This document shows, in pieces, positions 32,210 to 40,958 of a DNA stretch of 64,000 nucleotides. The stretch is from the NCBI GenBank assembly GCA_902500825.1, contig CABVRX010000004.1, positions 151,949-215,948 of the forward strand. The letters run 5' to 3'. Numbering within the stretch: position 1 is the stretch's first letter; each line of letters opens with the position of its first letter. A program made the position numbers and the translations under genes. The notes beneath the pieces are model-generated. The model ran no database searches. It saw only the letters and a program-made list of their open reading frames with translations, and was not told the DNA's origin. The stretch comes from an uncultured Nitrospira sp. GTDB taxonomy: Bacteria; Nitrospirota; Nitrospiria; Nitrospirales; Nitrospiraceae.

Positions 32210-34423
32210 TTAATGTGGGACGACGCGATAGATCCCGTTGCTGCTGGACACGTAGACATATCCATCTGCGCCGAGCATGAGGCTAAGTAGGAGGCCCTCG
32301 CCACCGTTGTAGGCGATGCTGGAGGTCCCGAGCTGGGTGAGATTTGGACCACTCAACACGACACGACGGATCATGCCGTCGTTAAAATCGACGAAGAGCA
32401 GATTGTTGCGATAGGCAGCCGGGTAGACAGTCGAGTCCTCCGGAATCGCGACGATTCCGGTCGGTGCAATAGTCGGCGTGTAGGATAGGATCGGGTCGAT
32501 GAAGTTCGGATTGCCCGCGATACCCCGAACGGTCGGCCAACCGTAGTTGCCGCCCGCCACGATCCGGTTGATTTCGTCGCTGTCGCCGGGTCCATTCTCA
32601 GTTTGCCAGAGTTGGCCCGTATGGCCGTGGAAGGTAAAGCCATAGCTGTTCCTAATGCCGAGCGCGTACACTTTTTTGGCATTGGCATTGGCGTCGGCGG
32701 CGAACGGATTGTCCGATGGAGGAGTCCCGTCCGGATTCAGGCGCAAAATCTTCCCTGCCAGCGAGGTGAGCGACTGGGAATTGGCGGTGTTGTCCGTGTC
32801 TCCGGTAATGATGTAGAGCTTGCCGTCCGGACCGAATTGGATAATACCGGCATTGTGGATGCTGCTCGAAGGAATGTCGTCGAGAATGACCGTCTCGCTA
32901 CCCTGTACACACTGCCCGCTTGATTCCGTGTAACGGACGACGCGATTTTTCGGACCGCTGGCCGTGTAATAAACATAGACGAAGTGGTTGCTCGCAAAGT
33001 TCGGATCGAGTGTGAGCCCGAGCAATCCCTGTTCGTTGCCTGCGAGCACCGTGAGCTGGCAGAAGGGAGTGCTCACCAATTGCCATTGTTGGTTGATGAT
33101 TCGAATGGCGCCGGTGAGGCGCTCGTTGAAGAAGATACGGCCATCGGGCGCCAGCGACATCCCCACGGGGAAGTTGAGCCCGGGCAGCGCCGATTGCAGC
33201 TGTAGATCGCCGCTCGGCGGCTGGCTGACCGTGATGTTCAACGTCTTCGTCGCCTCAGCATTTGTGAGCTCGGTGTGGTTTGCATCCGCCAAGATCACTC
33301 GAACGTCATGAGCGGTGGACGAAAGGCCGAAAATCTCGAACGATCTGCCCGTCTTCCAATGGGCGAAGTGAGTGTGGGCGTTGTTGTATTGGACTCCGTT
33401 GTCTTCATTGATCCCTGCCCCGTCGTAGAACATGTAGGGTACGGGATCGTTATCGAGATAGAAGTGCAAGTGCGTTTGTCCCGATGTGCCCATCGCAAAG
33501 AATTGGGTCGTGAACGAGACGGTGACCGGCCCGACCGGGACTGTTGCATTCGGTGCCGGACTGACAATCGTGACCGTCGGCTGGTTGCTCGAAGGCACCG
33601 CCACGGAGAACATCACGGTCTTCGTCGCGTCAGCATTCATCAGTTCCGTGTCGGACGGATCGGCCAAGACCAACCGAACTTGGTGCGTGCCGACTGCCAG
33701 CGCAGGAAAGCTGATCTGCGTATCGCTCTGCCACTGGGCATTGTCCGCCGCTGACAATCGGTAGAGCACCTGGCCTGGAGATCCGGCATAGAAGTGATAG
33801 GGAATAGGGTCGCTGTCCAGATAGGCGTGGACGTGCGCCTGGTTGATAGGGCCGACCGTGAAATTCTGCGTGTCAAACGTGATCGTGACCGGTCCGTTCG
33901 GCAACATGACATTGTTCACCGGGCTGCTGATCGTCACGCCGGGGGTCACAACCGGAGGGGATGCATTGTTGGCCGGACCAGGTGTCACGCCCATCGGCGG
34001 GGTTTCCGGTGTCGCCTGAGTGCCCGCTGTCGTCACGTGACCAAGCTCGATCGCGGTCGGTGTGTTGATGGAGAAGACATTGCTGATTGGATTCCCGAAG
34101 TACATTGGATACACATTGCCGCCCGTGAGGAAGAAGATTCTGAGGTTCGTGTCGGTCGGGAGGTTTCGAAGCTGCCAGCTGATCTGCCCCTGTGCATTCG
34201 GCATGCGTCCAGTCGTGTCCTCTTCCGCAACGATCTGATCGCTGCTGTTGACTGCAACGATGCGGGTGCCGGAGACCGTCCCGCTCATCGACGCGGTGGG
34301 CTGCGCCGTCGGCGCGGTCCCTTCGCTGTCGCCGCTCTGCGAACAGGCCGCAAGCAAGACGCCAAGTGCGAGGAAGCCGAATGTGCAGACAACCGACCGT
34401 AAAGATCGTCCCATCATGGTCAC
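32210..34423 (-). CDS. PQQ-type glucose/sorbosone dehydrogenase lipoprotein with two Ig-like repeats
   Basis: About 737 residues. An AGGAGG site lies 8 nt before GTG 34423; ATG 34417 is the alternative. The signal sequence ends in lipobox LAAC. Two related Ig-like repeats lie near residues 160-275 and 280-385 (TISSPVNNVMLPNGPVTITF and TIVSPAPNATVPVGPVTVSF, each with an H.H.YLD.DP.PY.FY stretch). The C-terminal half is a six-bladed propeller of the GSDH family: PVGMSLAPDGRIFFNERLTG, NEQGLLGLTLDPNFASNHFV, FGPDGKLYIITGDTDN, YALGIRNSYGFTFH and TENGPGDSDEINRIVAGGNY. Such proteins oxidise aldose sugars in the periplasm with PQQ and calcium. The natural donor is unknown. Confidence 0.85.
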   Translation of the reverse strand: MTMMGRSLRSVVCTFGFLALGVLLAACSQSGDSEGTAPTAQPTASMSGTVSGTRIVAVNSSDQIVAEEDTTGRMPNAQGQISWQLRNLPTDTNLRIFFLTGGNVYPMYFGNPISNVFSINTPTAIELGHVTTAGTQATPETPPMGVTPGPANNASPPVVTPGVTISSPVNNVMLPNGPVTITFDTQNFTVGPINQAHVHAYLDSDPIPYHFYAGSPGQVLYRLSAADNAQWQSDTQISFPALAVGTHQVRLVLADPSDTELMNADATKTVMFSVAVPSSNQPTVTIVSPAPNATVPVGPVTVSFTTQFFAMGTSGQTHLHFYLDNDPVPYMFYDGAGINEDNGVQYNNAHTHFAHWKTGRSFEIFGLSSTAHDVRVILADANHTELTNAEATKTLNITVSQPPSGDLQLQSALPGLNFPVGMSLAPDGRIFFNERLTGAIRIINQQWQLVSTPFCQLTVLAGNEQGLLGLTLDPNFASNHFVYVYYTASGPKNRVVRYTESSGQCVQGSETVILDDIPSSSIHNAGIIQFGPDGKLYIITGDTDNTANSQSLTSLAGKILRLNPDGTPPSDNPFAADANANAKKVYALGIRNSYGFTFHGHTGQLWQTENGPGDSDEINRIVAGGNYGWPTVRGIAGNPNFIDPILSYTPTIAPTGIVAIPEDSTVYPAAYRNNLLFVDFNDGMIRRVVLSGPNLTQLGTSSIAYNGGEGLLLSLMLGADGYVYVSSSNGIYRVVPH

Positions 34424-34449
34424 GGAATAATCCTCCTGAACAGGGTTCG

Positions 34450-35940
34450 CTAAGATGAGCAACTGACAGCTATATGCTTGCCCCAGTTCGGCGGCGGCAG
34501 AGCATAGGTGTTCATACCCGGCTGCTCCGCGAAAGGGTCTTGCAGCAACGTGAAGAGCCGGTTGATTTCGGAGAAGTCCTTGTCCTGTGCCTTCTCAATA
34601 GCCGTCTGAGCAAAATAGTTTCGCAGTACATACCTGGGATTCACACGACTCATACGGTCACGCCGCTCATCGTCACGACTGTGCTCACTCCGCAGTCGAT
34701 CCCGATAACGCACCGCCCAGTCGTTGAAACGGTCACGATTGAGGAAGTGTTCACGCAGCTTTTCGTTGAGTGCGCTGTCGGCCGTGGAGAACGCGCTCAA
34801 CTCCCTCAACACAATCGTATAATCCGCATGGCTTCCCTGGAGAAGGCCCAGGAAGTCGCGAACGAGGCCGTCGTCTTCCGCTCGCTCCTCCGCCAATCCG
34901 AACTTCGCCCGCATACGCCTTAAATACTCCCGCTCAAACAATGGTTGATAGGTATCCAGACCCGCCTTTAGCGCCTCCTTTTCCGCCAACGGCAACAGAG
35001 CTTGTGCCAAGCAGCTCAGATTCCAGAGACCGATGTAGGGCTGTTGGTTGAAGGCATAGCGGCCATTGTGATCCGAGTGATTGCAGATGAACCCCGCGTC
35101 GTAGTCGTCCATGAAACCATACGGTCCATAGTCCAGCGTCAGGCCCAGAATCGACATGTTATCGGTGTTCATCACCCCGTGCGCCCAGCCGACGGCCTGC
35201 CACTGAGCGATCAGCGTCACGGTGCGCTCGACCACTTCGGTAAAGAACCGGACGTACCTTTCTTCGACATCGCGAAGATGCGGGAAATGCTGCTCGATCA
35301 CATAGTCTGCCAGCGTTTTCAGATGCTCATGTTGCTTCCGATAATAGAACACTTCGAACGTGCCGAAGCGGACATGGGAGGGCGCCATACGGACCAGCAT
35401 CGCGCCGGTTTCGATCTGCTCGCGGTACACCTTGTCGTCGCTGCCCACCAAACAAAGCGCCTGCGTGGTTGGAATCCCAAGACCCCGCATCGCGGCGCAA
35501 CAGAGATATTCGCGGATCGTCGAGCGCAGCACCGCCCGACCGTCCCCATCGCGTGAAAACGGGGTCATGCCTGCGCCTTTGAGATGCAAGTCCCATCGCT
35601 CTCCCCGCTCGTTCTTCACCTCGCCGAGGAGAATGGCCCGTCCATCGCCAAGTTGCGGCACGTAGACGCCGAACTGATGACCGGAATACAGCATGGCAAG
35701 GGGCTCCATCCCTGTCGCCAACGCACTCCCGCCGAAGAGAGCCGCGAATTCGGATCGTCCAAATTGATCCGGATCGAGATCGATCAGCTGGGCTGCTGCC
35801 GGATTGGCGTGAATCAAGTAGGGCGGGGTACTAAACGGAGTCGGGTTCAACCGCGCGTAAAAGGCTTGAGGAAGACGAGCATAGGTATTGTCGAAGCAGA
35901 GCGTTTCCAAGGTGTGTCGAGTCATAGTTCTCTGTAACAT
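34450..35940 (-). CDS. selO: protein adenylyltransferase SelO (YdiU/UPF0061)
   Basis: A 496-residue pseudokinase-fold protein. Its motifs are FDNTYARLPQAFYARLNPTP, GHQFGVYVPQLGDGRAILLG, RWDLHLKGAGMTPFSRDGDG and AVLRSTIREYLCCAAMRGLG; then GWAHGVMNTDNMSILGLTLD with the Asp/Asn metal site and the C-terminal CSS (a cysteine where many SelO have selenocysteine or cysteine near the end). SelO transfers AMP to Ser, Thr or Tyr of target proteins and is linked to redox stress. The start could also be ATG 35925 (MTRHTLETLCFDN). It lies 26 nt upstream of the sugar dehydrogenase gene, and both may be in one transcript. Confidence 0.95.
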   Translation of the reverse strand: MLQRTMTRHTLETLCFDNTYARLPQAFYARLNPTPFSTPPYLIHANPAAAQLIDLDPDQFGRSEFAALFGGSALATGMEPLAMLYSGHQFGVYVPQLGDGRAILLGEVKNERGERWDLHLKGAGMTPFSRDGDGRAVLRSTIREYLCCAAMRGLGIPTTQALCLVGSDDKVYREQIETGAMLVRMAPSHVRFGTFEVFYYRKQHEHLKTLADYVIEQHFPHLRDVEERYVRFFTEVVERTVTLIAQWQAVGWAHGVMNTDNMSILGLTLDYGPYGFMDDYDAGFICNHSDHNGRYAFNQQPYIGLWNLSCLAQALLPLAEKEALKAGLDTYQPLFEREYLRRMRAKFGLAEERAEDDGLVRDFLGLLQGSHADYTIVLRELSAFSTADSALNEKLREHFLNRDRFNDWAVRYRDRLRSEHSRDDERRDRMSRVNPRYVLRNYFAQTAIEKAQDKDFSEINRLFTLLQDPFAEQPGMNTYALPPPNWGKHIAVSCSS

Positions 35941-36166
35941 GACGTTCTAGATGTTTTCTATCCGCAAAGCAACTTGAGCAAATCGTCGATTTGCCCATCC
36001 ATCCCTCAACGCATAGGGTCTGCCGTACGGTCATCCGACATGCAGCCTCTTCCTCATTACCTCTCACTCGACGATCTTGGTTCGAGCTCGGTATACTCGT
36101 CACCCAACGTGAGTCCTTGCCTCCGGGAGGCTGCTCGTAAAAACAGGACTATGCCGCGCGGGTAAC

Positions 36167-38128
36167 ATGAAGGAACCTAACCAAACAAAACCAATCGTTG
36201 CCGCCGCCGAGATCCTAGCCTGGGTGAGCGACTGTCTGGAAGGTGGGCTCTGTTTTGTTGCCAAGGGCATTCTTGTTTTTGAGAACGCACAGTTCAGCAA
36301 ACTGGTCGAAGCACCCGCTGCGTTGCCGGACCTATTGAGTCCTGCATCCCCGACATTGAGATCTCAACTTTTTACCGACGCGATGGTCTGGAATCAGAAA
36401 CCCCTTGGCACCAGAGGCAGCACGAGCTATCGTCTCGCCGATCCGCAAGGCCGCACGCTGGTCTATGAATGCCGGTTTAACGTTGTTCCCTATCACGGCG
36501 GGACGGGCGTGCTTCTGGTTCTCCGAGACATCACCGAACACACGGAGTTGGCGTACGAAGCGTCGCAGATCGCACGTTTTCAATCGGTGCTGGCCCGCAT
36601 CGGAACGTTGGCCGTCAGCGATGCACCAGCGCAAGAACTGATGGACCAAGCGGTGACACATACTGCTGAGGCGCTCGACGTGGAGCTCTGTAAGATTCTC
36701 GTTCCACGGGAGTTCGAGGATCATTTGGCCGTGGTGGCTGGAATCGGACTCGACCCGGCGTTGACCGGGAAGTTGACGATCGAGGGTGGCACACATTCAC
36801 AAGCTGGGTATGCAATTCGCGAACGGCTGCCGGTGGTCGTACGGGATTTGCGAAAGGAAACACGGTTCACTCCCTCGAAACTGTTGACCGAGCATGGCGG
36901 CATCGCGGGCATGTGCGTGCCTATGTTGGTTGAAGACCGGGTGTACGGAGCTATGACGGCCCACTCCAAGTCCGTTCGTGACTTCACGGTCAAAGAACTT
37001 GAGTTTCTCTGCACGGTCGCTAATACCGTGGCGACCGTCCTAGAGCGGCGACGGCGTGCCGATACTCAGCGGGATCTCTACCATCGATTGTTCATGTCCG
37101 CGCAAGATGGAATCATGCTGACCGACACCGAGGGTTGCATCCTCGAATGGAATCCCGCATTGGAACGTATGACGGGTTGGAGACGGGACGAAGCACTCGG
37201 CCGTCAACCGTCGATCTTGAAATCCGGCAAACATCCTCCTGAGTTCTACGAACGCCTCTGGCAGGCCATCGAATCAGGACACGCCTTTGTGGATCGTATC
37301 GTCAATCGCCGAAAGGACGAGTCGGAGTTTCTGGTCTGGGAAAGTGTGAGCCCCGTCAAAGATCGTGACGGGACCACGCAGTTTTATCTGGCAATTTTGA
37401 CGGACCTGAGCGGGCGCGAACAGATGCTGGAAGCCTTGCGGCACGCGGAGCAGGTCAAATTAGTCGGACAACTGGCCGGCGGTATTTTGCATGAGGTCCG
37501 CAATCCGCTCATCGGCCTCGGAAGTCTGGCGACTCACCTTGCGGGCCAAGAGGAATTGCCGCGCGCCGCCAGAGACCGTTGCGCGCTGATCGCCCGTGAA
37601 GCCTCCCGTATCGACGAACTGTTGGAATCTCATTTAGGTCAGCTGAGGCCCCGTTCGTTCGATCTCCAGCCCTGCTACCTCCCAACCTTAATCGACGATA
37701 TGTTGACGCTGCTAAAACCAAACTTGAGTAAACAAAAGATTGCCGTACAAAAAATCGTTCCTGAGGTTTCGGTGGTAGAAGCGTCCCGTGCTCATTTGCA
37801 GCAAGTGTTTCTCAATATCTCGATGAATGCGATCGAGGCGATGCCGAACGGGGGAGAGTTGACGATCGCCGCTGCCTTAGTGACCAAGCAAACACCTGGT
37901 ATCTCTGTGACATTTTTGGACACGGGCAAAGGAATTGCCCCCGAAGACTTGCAGCGAATTTTTGAACCGTTTTTTACAAATGGGAAGGCCAAGGGAATCG
38001 GCCTCGGTTTGACGATCACTCATGATATTGTCGAACGCCATGGGGGGCAGTTGGCGATCAGCAGCCCTCCCGGTCATGGAGCGATCGTCGAGGTGTGGCT
38101 GCCCCTGAAACGAGAGACACCAATATGA
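36167..38128 (+). CDS. cytosolic sensor histidine kinase (GAF, PAS, HisKA, HATPase)
   Basis: A 653-residue kinase with no membrane helices. The N-terminal 130 residues resemble a weak PAS domain. A GAF-like domain runs near 140-300 (RIGTLAVSDAPAQELMDQAV, then GGIAGMCVPMLVEDRVYGAM). A PAS domain covers about 305-425 (SAQDGIMLTDTEGCILEWNP). HisKA has the phosphorylated His in LAGGILHEVRNPLIGLGSLA. HATPase shows IFEPFFTNGKAKGIGLGLTI. The stop overlaps the response regulator start (ATGA), so the two form a cognate pair. The GAF domain suggests a small soluble ligand or a metal cofactor as signal. The type is NtrB/PilS-like, feeding a sigma-54 activator. Confidence 0.93.
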   Translation: MKEPNQTKPIVAAAEILAWVSDCLEGGLCFVAKGILVFENAQFSKLVEAPAALPDLLSPASPTLRSQLFTDAMVWNQKPLGTRGSTSYRLADPQGRTLVYECRFNVVPYHGGTGVLLVLRDITEHTELAYEASQIARFQSVLARIGTLAVSDAPAQELMDQAVTHTAEALDVELCKILVPREFEDHLAVVAGIGLDPALTGKLTIEGGTHSQAGYAIRERLPVVVRDLRKETRFTPSKLLTEHGGIAGMCVPMLVEDRVYGAMTAHSKSVRDFTVKELEFLCTVANTVATVLERRRRADTQRDLYHRLFMSAQDGIMLTDTEGCILEWNPALERMTGWRRDEALGRQPSILKSGKHPPEFYERLWQAIESGHAFVDRIVNRRKDESEFLVWESVSPVKDRDGTTQFYLAILTDLSGREQMLEALRHAEQVKLVGQLAGGILHEVRNPLIGLGSLATHLAGQEELPRAARDRCALIAREASRIDELLESHLGQLRPRSFDLQPCYLPTLIDDMLTLLKPNLSKQKIAVQKIVPEVSVVEASRAHLQQVFLNISMNAIEAMPNGGELTIAAALVTKQTPGISVTFLDTGKGIAPEDLQRIFEPFFTNGKAKGIGLGLTITHDIVERHGGQLAISSPPGHGAIVEVWLPLKRETPI

Positions 38129-39528
38129 CCTGGCAACTGCTGCTGGTGGAAGACGAAGAATCTGTCCGTGAAGCATTCGCGCTGCGTCTCGCCGATCAAG
38201 GATACGCCGTGCAGACGGCCGGGTCTGGAGAAGAGTGCTTATCGCTTCTGAGATCGTTTGAACCGGATATTCTGGTGCTGGATCTTGTGATGCCGAATCT
38301 TTCCGGTTTGGACGTGCTCGCCCGTGTCAAGCAAACATCTCCGAACCTGCTGGTCATTCTGTTGACCGCCCGAGGCACCGTGAGAGACGCCGTCGACGCG
38401 ACGAAGCTGGGTGCATTCGACTTCGTGGCCAAGTCGATCGATATGGAGGATCTGCAACATGCTTTGACCAGGGCCACCCAACTCCTCACATTACAACGCC
38501 AGCTCTATTTGCAAAGCGGTCACGATGCCGCCCGCTACGCATTCGACCGTGTCATTGCCAAGAGTTCCGCTACGAAAGTCTTTATGAATCAGATTCGAGA
38601 GCTCGCCAAGAACGACCGCGTTACGGTACTGCTCCAAGGTGAGACCGGCACCGGCAAACAATACATGGGACGTGTGATTCACTATAATGGCGCCAGAGCT
38701 CGTCAACCCTGTATCGAAGTAGACTGTCCGGCTATTCCACGAGACCTCTTTGAAAGTGAATTGTTCGGCCACGAGAAGGGTTCCTTCACCGGAGCGTCGG
38801 GCCGTAAGGCCGGATTGATGGAACTGGCGGAGGGAGGGACCGTTCTATTCGACGAGATCGGCGATCTTCCCTTCCCATTGCAAGCGAAGCTGCTACGTGT
38901 CATCGAGGAACGAGCGTTTCGACGAGTAGGCGGGGCGACAACGATTCCATTGGACGTTCGTTTTATGGCGGCGACCAACCGCAATCTAAAAGATGCCGTA
39001 GCCAAAGGCGAGTTTCGGGAGGATCTCTACTTCAGGTTGAACGTCGTGACCCTCATGATACCGCCCCTGCGGGAGCGGCACGACGACATCATGCCCTTAG
39101 CAGAGCAATTCTTGGCTCGGTCGGCTCTTTCCCTGAGAAAGCCTGTCCGTCATTTGGGAGCCAGCGCCCGTGCCGTTCTGTCGCGGTACCATTTCCCAGG
39201 CAACGTGCGGGAGCTCAGCAATCTCATGGAAAGAGCGGTTCTTTTTTGTCCTGACGATACGCTCGAATCGATACATTTTCCCTCCGACATGCGAGAGGAT
39301 GTTCTCCCATTGGTCGGCGATTCGCCCCCTTCTACTTTACCTTCTCCGGAGAGAACAGAATCCGCTGACATTCATATCGCGTTTCATCTTGGCGAGTCCT
39401 TATCTGAACTTGAAGACCGCATTATCAACGAAGTCTTAATTCGGTCCGGGGGGAACAAATCCCTTGCCGCGAAGCATCTCGGCATTACTCGATGGAAACT
39501 CGATCGAAAGCGGAAGCCGGACTCTTGA
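38125..39528 (+). CDS. sigma-54-dependent response regulator (REC-AAA-HTH)
   Basis: A 467-residue NtrC-family regulator. REC covers about 1-120 with acceptor Asp in DILVLDLVMPNLSG and Lys in FVAKSID. The AAA+ domain has Walker A GETGTGKQYMGRVI and the sigma-54-contacting loop ELFGHEKGSFTGASGRKAG, where GAFTGA is GSFTGA. A VLFDEIGDLPFPLQAKLLRV Walker B and FREDLYFRLNVVTLMIPPLR follow. The C-terminal Fis-type HTH is GGNKSLAAKHLGITRWKLDR. The ATG at 38125 overlaps the kinase stop by 4 nt. A sigma-54-like promoter lies about 175 nt after its stop, before the CysD-like gene. Confidence 0.95.
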   Translation: MTWQLLLVEDEESVREAFALRLADQGYAVQTAGSGEECLSLLRSFEPDILVLDLVMPNLSGLDVLARVKQTSPNLLVILLTARGTVRDAVDATKLGAFDFVAKSIDMEDLQHALTRATQLLTLQRQLYLQSGHDAARYAFDRVIAKSSATKVFMNQIRELAKNDRVTVLLQGETGTGKQYMGRVIHYNGARARQPCIEVDCPAIPRDLFESELFGHEKGSFTGASGRKAGLMELAEGGTVLFDEIGDLPFPLQAKLLRVIEERAFRRVGGATTIPLDVRFMAATNRNLKDAVAKGEFREDLYFRLNVVTLMIPPLRERHDDIMPLAEQFLARSALSLRKPVRHLGASARAVLSRYHFPGNVRELSNLMERAVLFCPDDTLESIHFPSDMREDVLPLVGDSPPSTLPSPERTESADIHIAFHLGESLSELEDRIINEVLIRSGGNKSLAAKHLGITRWKLDRKRKPDS

Positions 39529-39701
39529 GATTTTTACTTCAGACTTCTAAGGGTACTCCCCTTGCCGACTATCATCTACTTTTGTTCGATGAGCATGGAC
39601 GCACGATATACGGTGCGCCTATACACATGCACACAGTTTCAGTAGCTCATCCCGCTTTCAACAATATTCCTTTTCGCCTGTTTCACTAGCGTTACCTAGA
39701 T

Positions 39702-39717
39702 TGGACCGCTGATTGCA
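39702..39717 (+). promoter_or_regulatory. sigma-54 -24/-12 promoter candidate for the CysD-like gene
   Basis: The sequence TGGACCGCTGATTGCA has GG and GC spaced by exactly 10 nt and a perfect TTGCA -12 box, with TGG at -24 and only the middle of the -24 box off consensus. It lies 90 nt before the CysD-like start and just after a sigma-54 activator gene, so control by that regulator is plausible. The rest of the 279-nt gap shows no gene. Confidence 0.55.
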
Positions 39718-39807
39718 TAGGAAGCGTGGTCTAGTTCATGCGGAGGCGGCTCATGAATAGCTCTTGTTGCAAAACCCAGTGTACGCAGAATAGTAGACGG
39801 AACGTCC

Positions 39808-40605
39808 ATGAAGCATTTGCGAGCGCTTGAAGATCAAAGCGTCTATATCCTGCGCGAAGCCTACAAGCACTTCGACGGGCTGGCGATGCTCTGGTCGATG
39901 GGCAAAGACTCTACAGTATTGTTATGGCTGGCCAGAAAAGCCTTCTTCGGACATGTGCCGTTTCCGTTAGTTCATATCGATACCGGCTATGAAATGCCCC
40001 AACTGATCGACTATCGCGATCGCCTCTGTCGGGAATGGCGACTGGATCTGGTCGTGGGACAAAATACCGACGCCCTTGCGGCGGGCATGGGTCCCCAGCA
40101 GGGACGTGTCACCTGCTGTACGGCCATGAAGATCGAAGCGTTAAAACAAGCCATTGCGAAACACAAATGGACTGCGATTATCCTAGGAATTCGCGCTGAT
40201 GAGGAAGGCACCCGCGCGAAAGAGCGGTACTTTTCCCTGCGTGATAAGCATGGCGAATGGGATTTCCGAGACCAGCCTCCTGAGTTATGGGATCAATTCA
40301 ACACGACATTTCCGGCAGGATCTCATATCCGCGTCCATCCCCTGTTGGACTGGACGGAGCTGAATATCTGGGAGTACCTCGACCTCGAACAGATCCCACT
40401 CCCGAAACTTTACTTCGATCAAGGCACCGGCATACGATATCGCAGCCTAGGCTGTGTGCCCTGCACCGGTACCGTATCCTCGTGTGCGTCCACGATTCCC
40501 CAAATTATTTCTGAACTTCGCGTTACCACGATCGCAGAGCGGAGCGGTCGAGCGCAAGATGAGGGACGCGGGATGGAGACGCTTCGCAAGCTTGGGCATA
40601 TGTAG
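39808..40605 (+). CDS. cysD: CysD-like sulfate adenylyltransferase small subunit / PAPS-reductase family
   Basis: A 265-residue member of the adenine nucleotide alpha hydrolase (PP-loop) superfamily. The PP-loop is [17 protein letters not shown] (SxGKDS). CysD-like stretches are [57 protein letters not shown] and [16 protein letters not shown]; then [20 protein letters not shown]. The C-terminal [20 protein letters not shown] resembles the CysD end. CysD makes adenylyl sulfate from ATP and sulfate with the GTPase CysN; no cysN gene is in the window. The family also includes APS/PAPS reductases, which need a CC..C..C set that is not convincing here. A sigma-54 promoter candidate is upstream. 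Confidence 0.82.
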   Translation: MKHLRALEDQSVYILREAYKHFDGLAMLWSMGKDSTVLLWLARKAFFGHVPFPLVHIDTGYEMPQLIDYRDRLCREWRLDLVVGQNTDALAAGMGPQQGRVTCCTAMKIEALKQAIAKHKWTAIILGIRADEEGTRAKERYFSLRDKHGEWDFRDQPPELWDQFNTTFPAGSHIRVHPLLDWTELNIWEYLDLEQIPLPKLYFDQGTGIRYRSLGCVPCTGTVSSCASTIPQIISELRVTTIAERSGRAQDEGRGMETLRKLGHM

Positions 40606-40958
40606 ATCAGCCGTTCGAACGACAGTTCAATGATTACATGTTTTTGGGCCGGCCGTGCCTGCGGTATCAGAATCCCTTCTGTGTCATCCTCTTTCCAATC
40701 CGTGCACAGATGCACCAAGCATGTGCGCCCGCACTCGATCTCTTAAAGACTTGACCGTCTTGAAGCGAGGCTATCCTTAAGCCCTCTCGCCATTTTCCTT
40801 TAACCATGCCGTTTTGATTAATAGAACGACGAGCAGGATGCGCGGCCCTCTTCTTGCTGCTGCTTTGTAACATTCAAGTGAATGTGTTGAGTAAGGCGAG
40901 TGTGTTACCTGGTTAACGATCCAGTTCAATTGGTTCGAATAATGTTGGGACATCACTT
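40606..40958. other. regulatory-looking gap upstream of the SulP gene
   Basis: About 350 nt without a gene. A small hairpin (GTGCA, CAGA, TGCAC at 40702-40715) lies downstream of cysD, with a close copy after the stress-protein gene at 42927. A 7-bp-arm palindrome is at 40870-40885. No clear -35/-10 pair. Confidence 0.5.
40870..40885. promoter_or_regulatory. palindromic operator candidate upstream of SulP gene
   Basis: Arms ACATTCA and TGAATGT flank AG, so 14 of 16 bases are self-complementary. It lies 73 nt before the SulP start. This symmetry is typical of a dimeric repressor site. The cognate regulator is not apparent in the window. Confidence 0.45.

Noticed and set aside
39492..39689. 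Small plus-strand frame after the response regulator
   Set aside because: It overlaps the regulator C-terminus, has no ribosome site and reads unlike protein.
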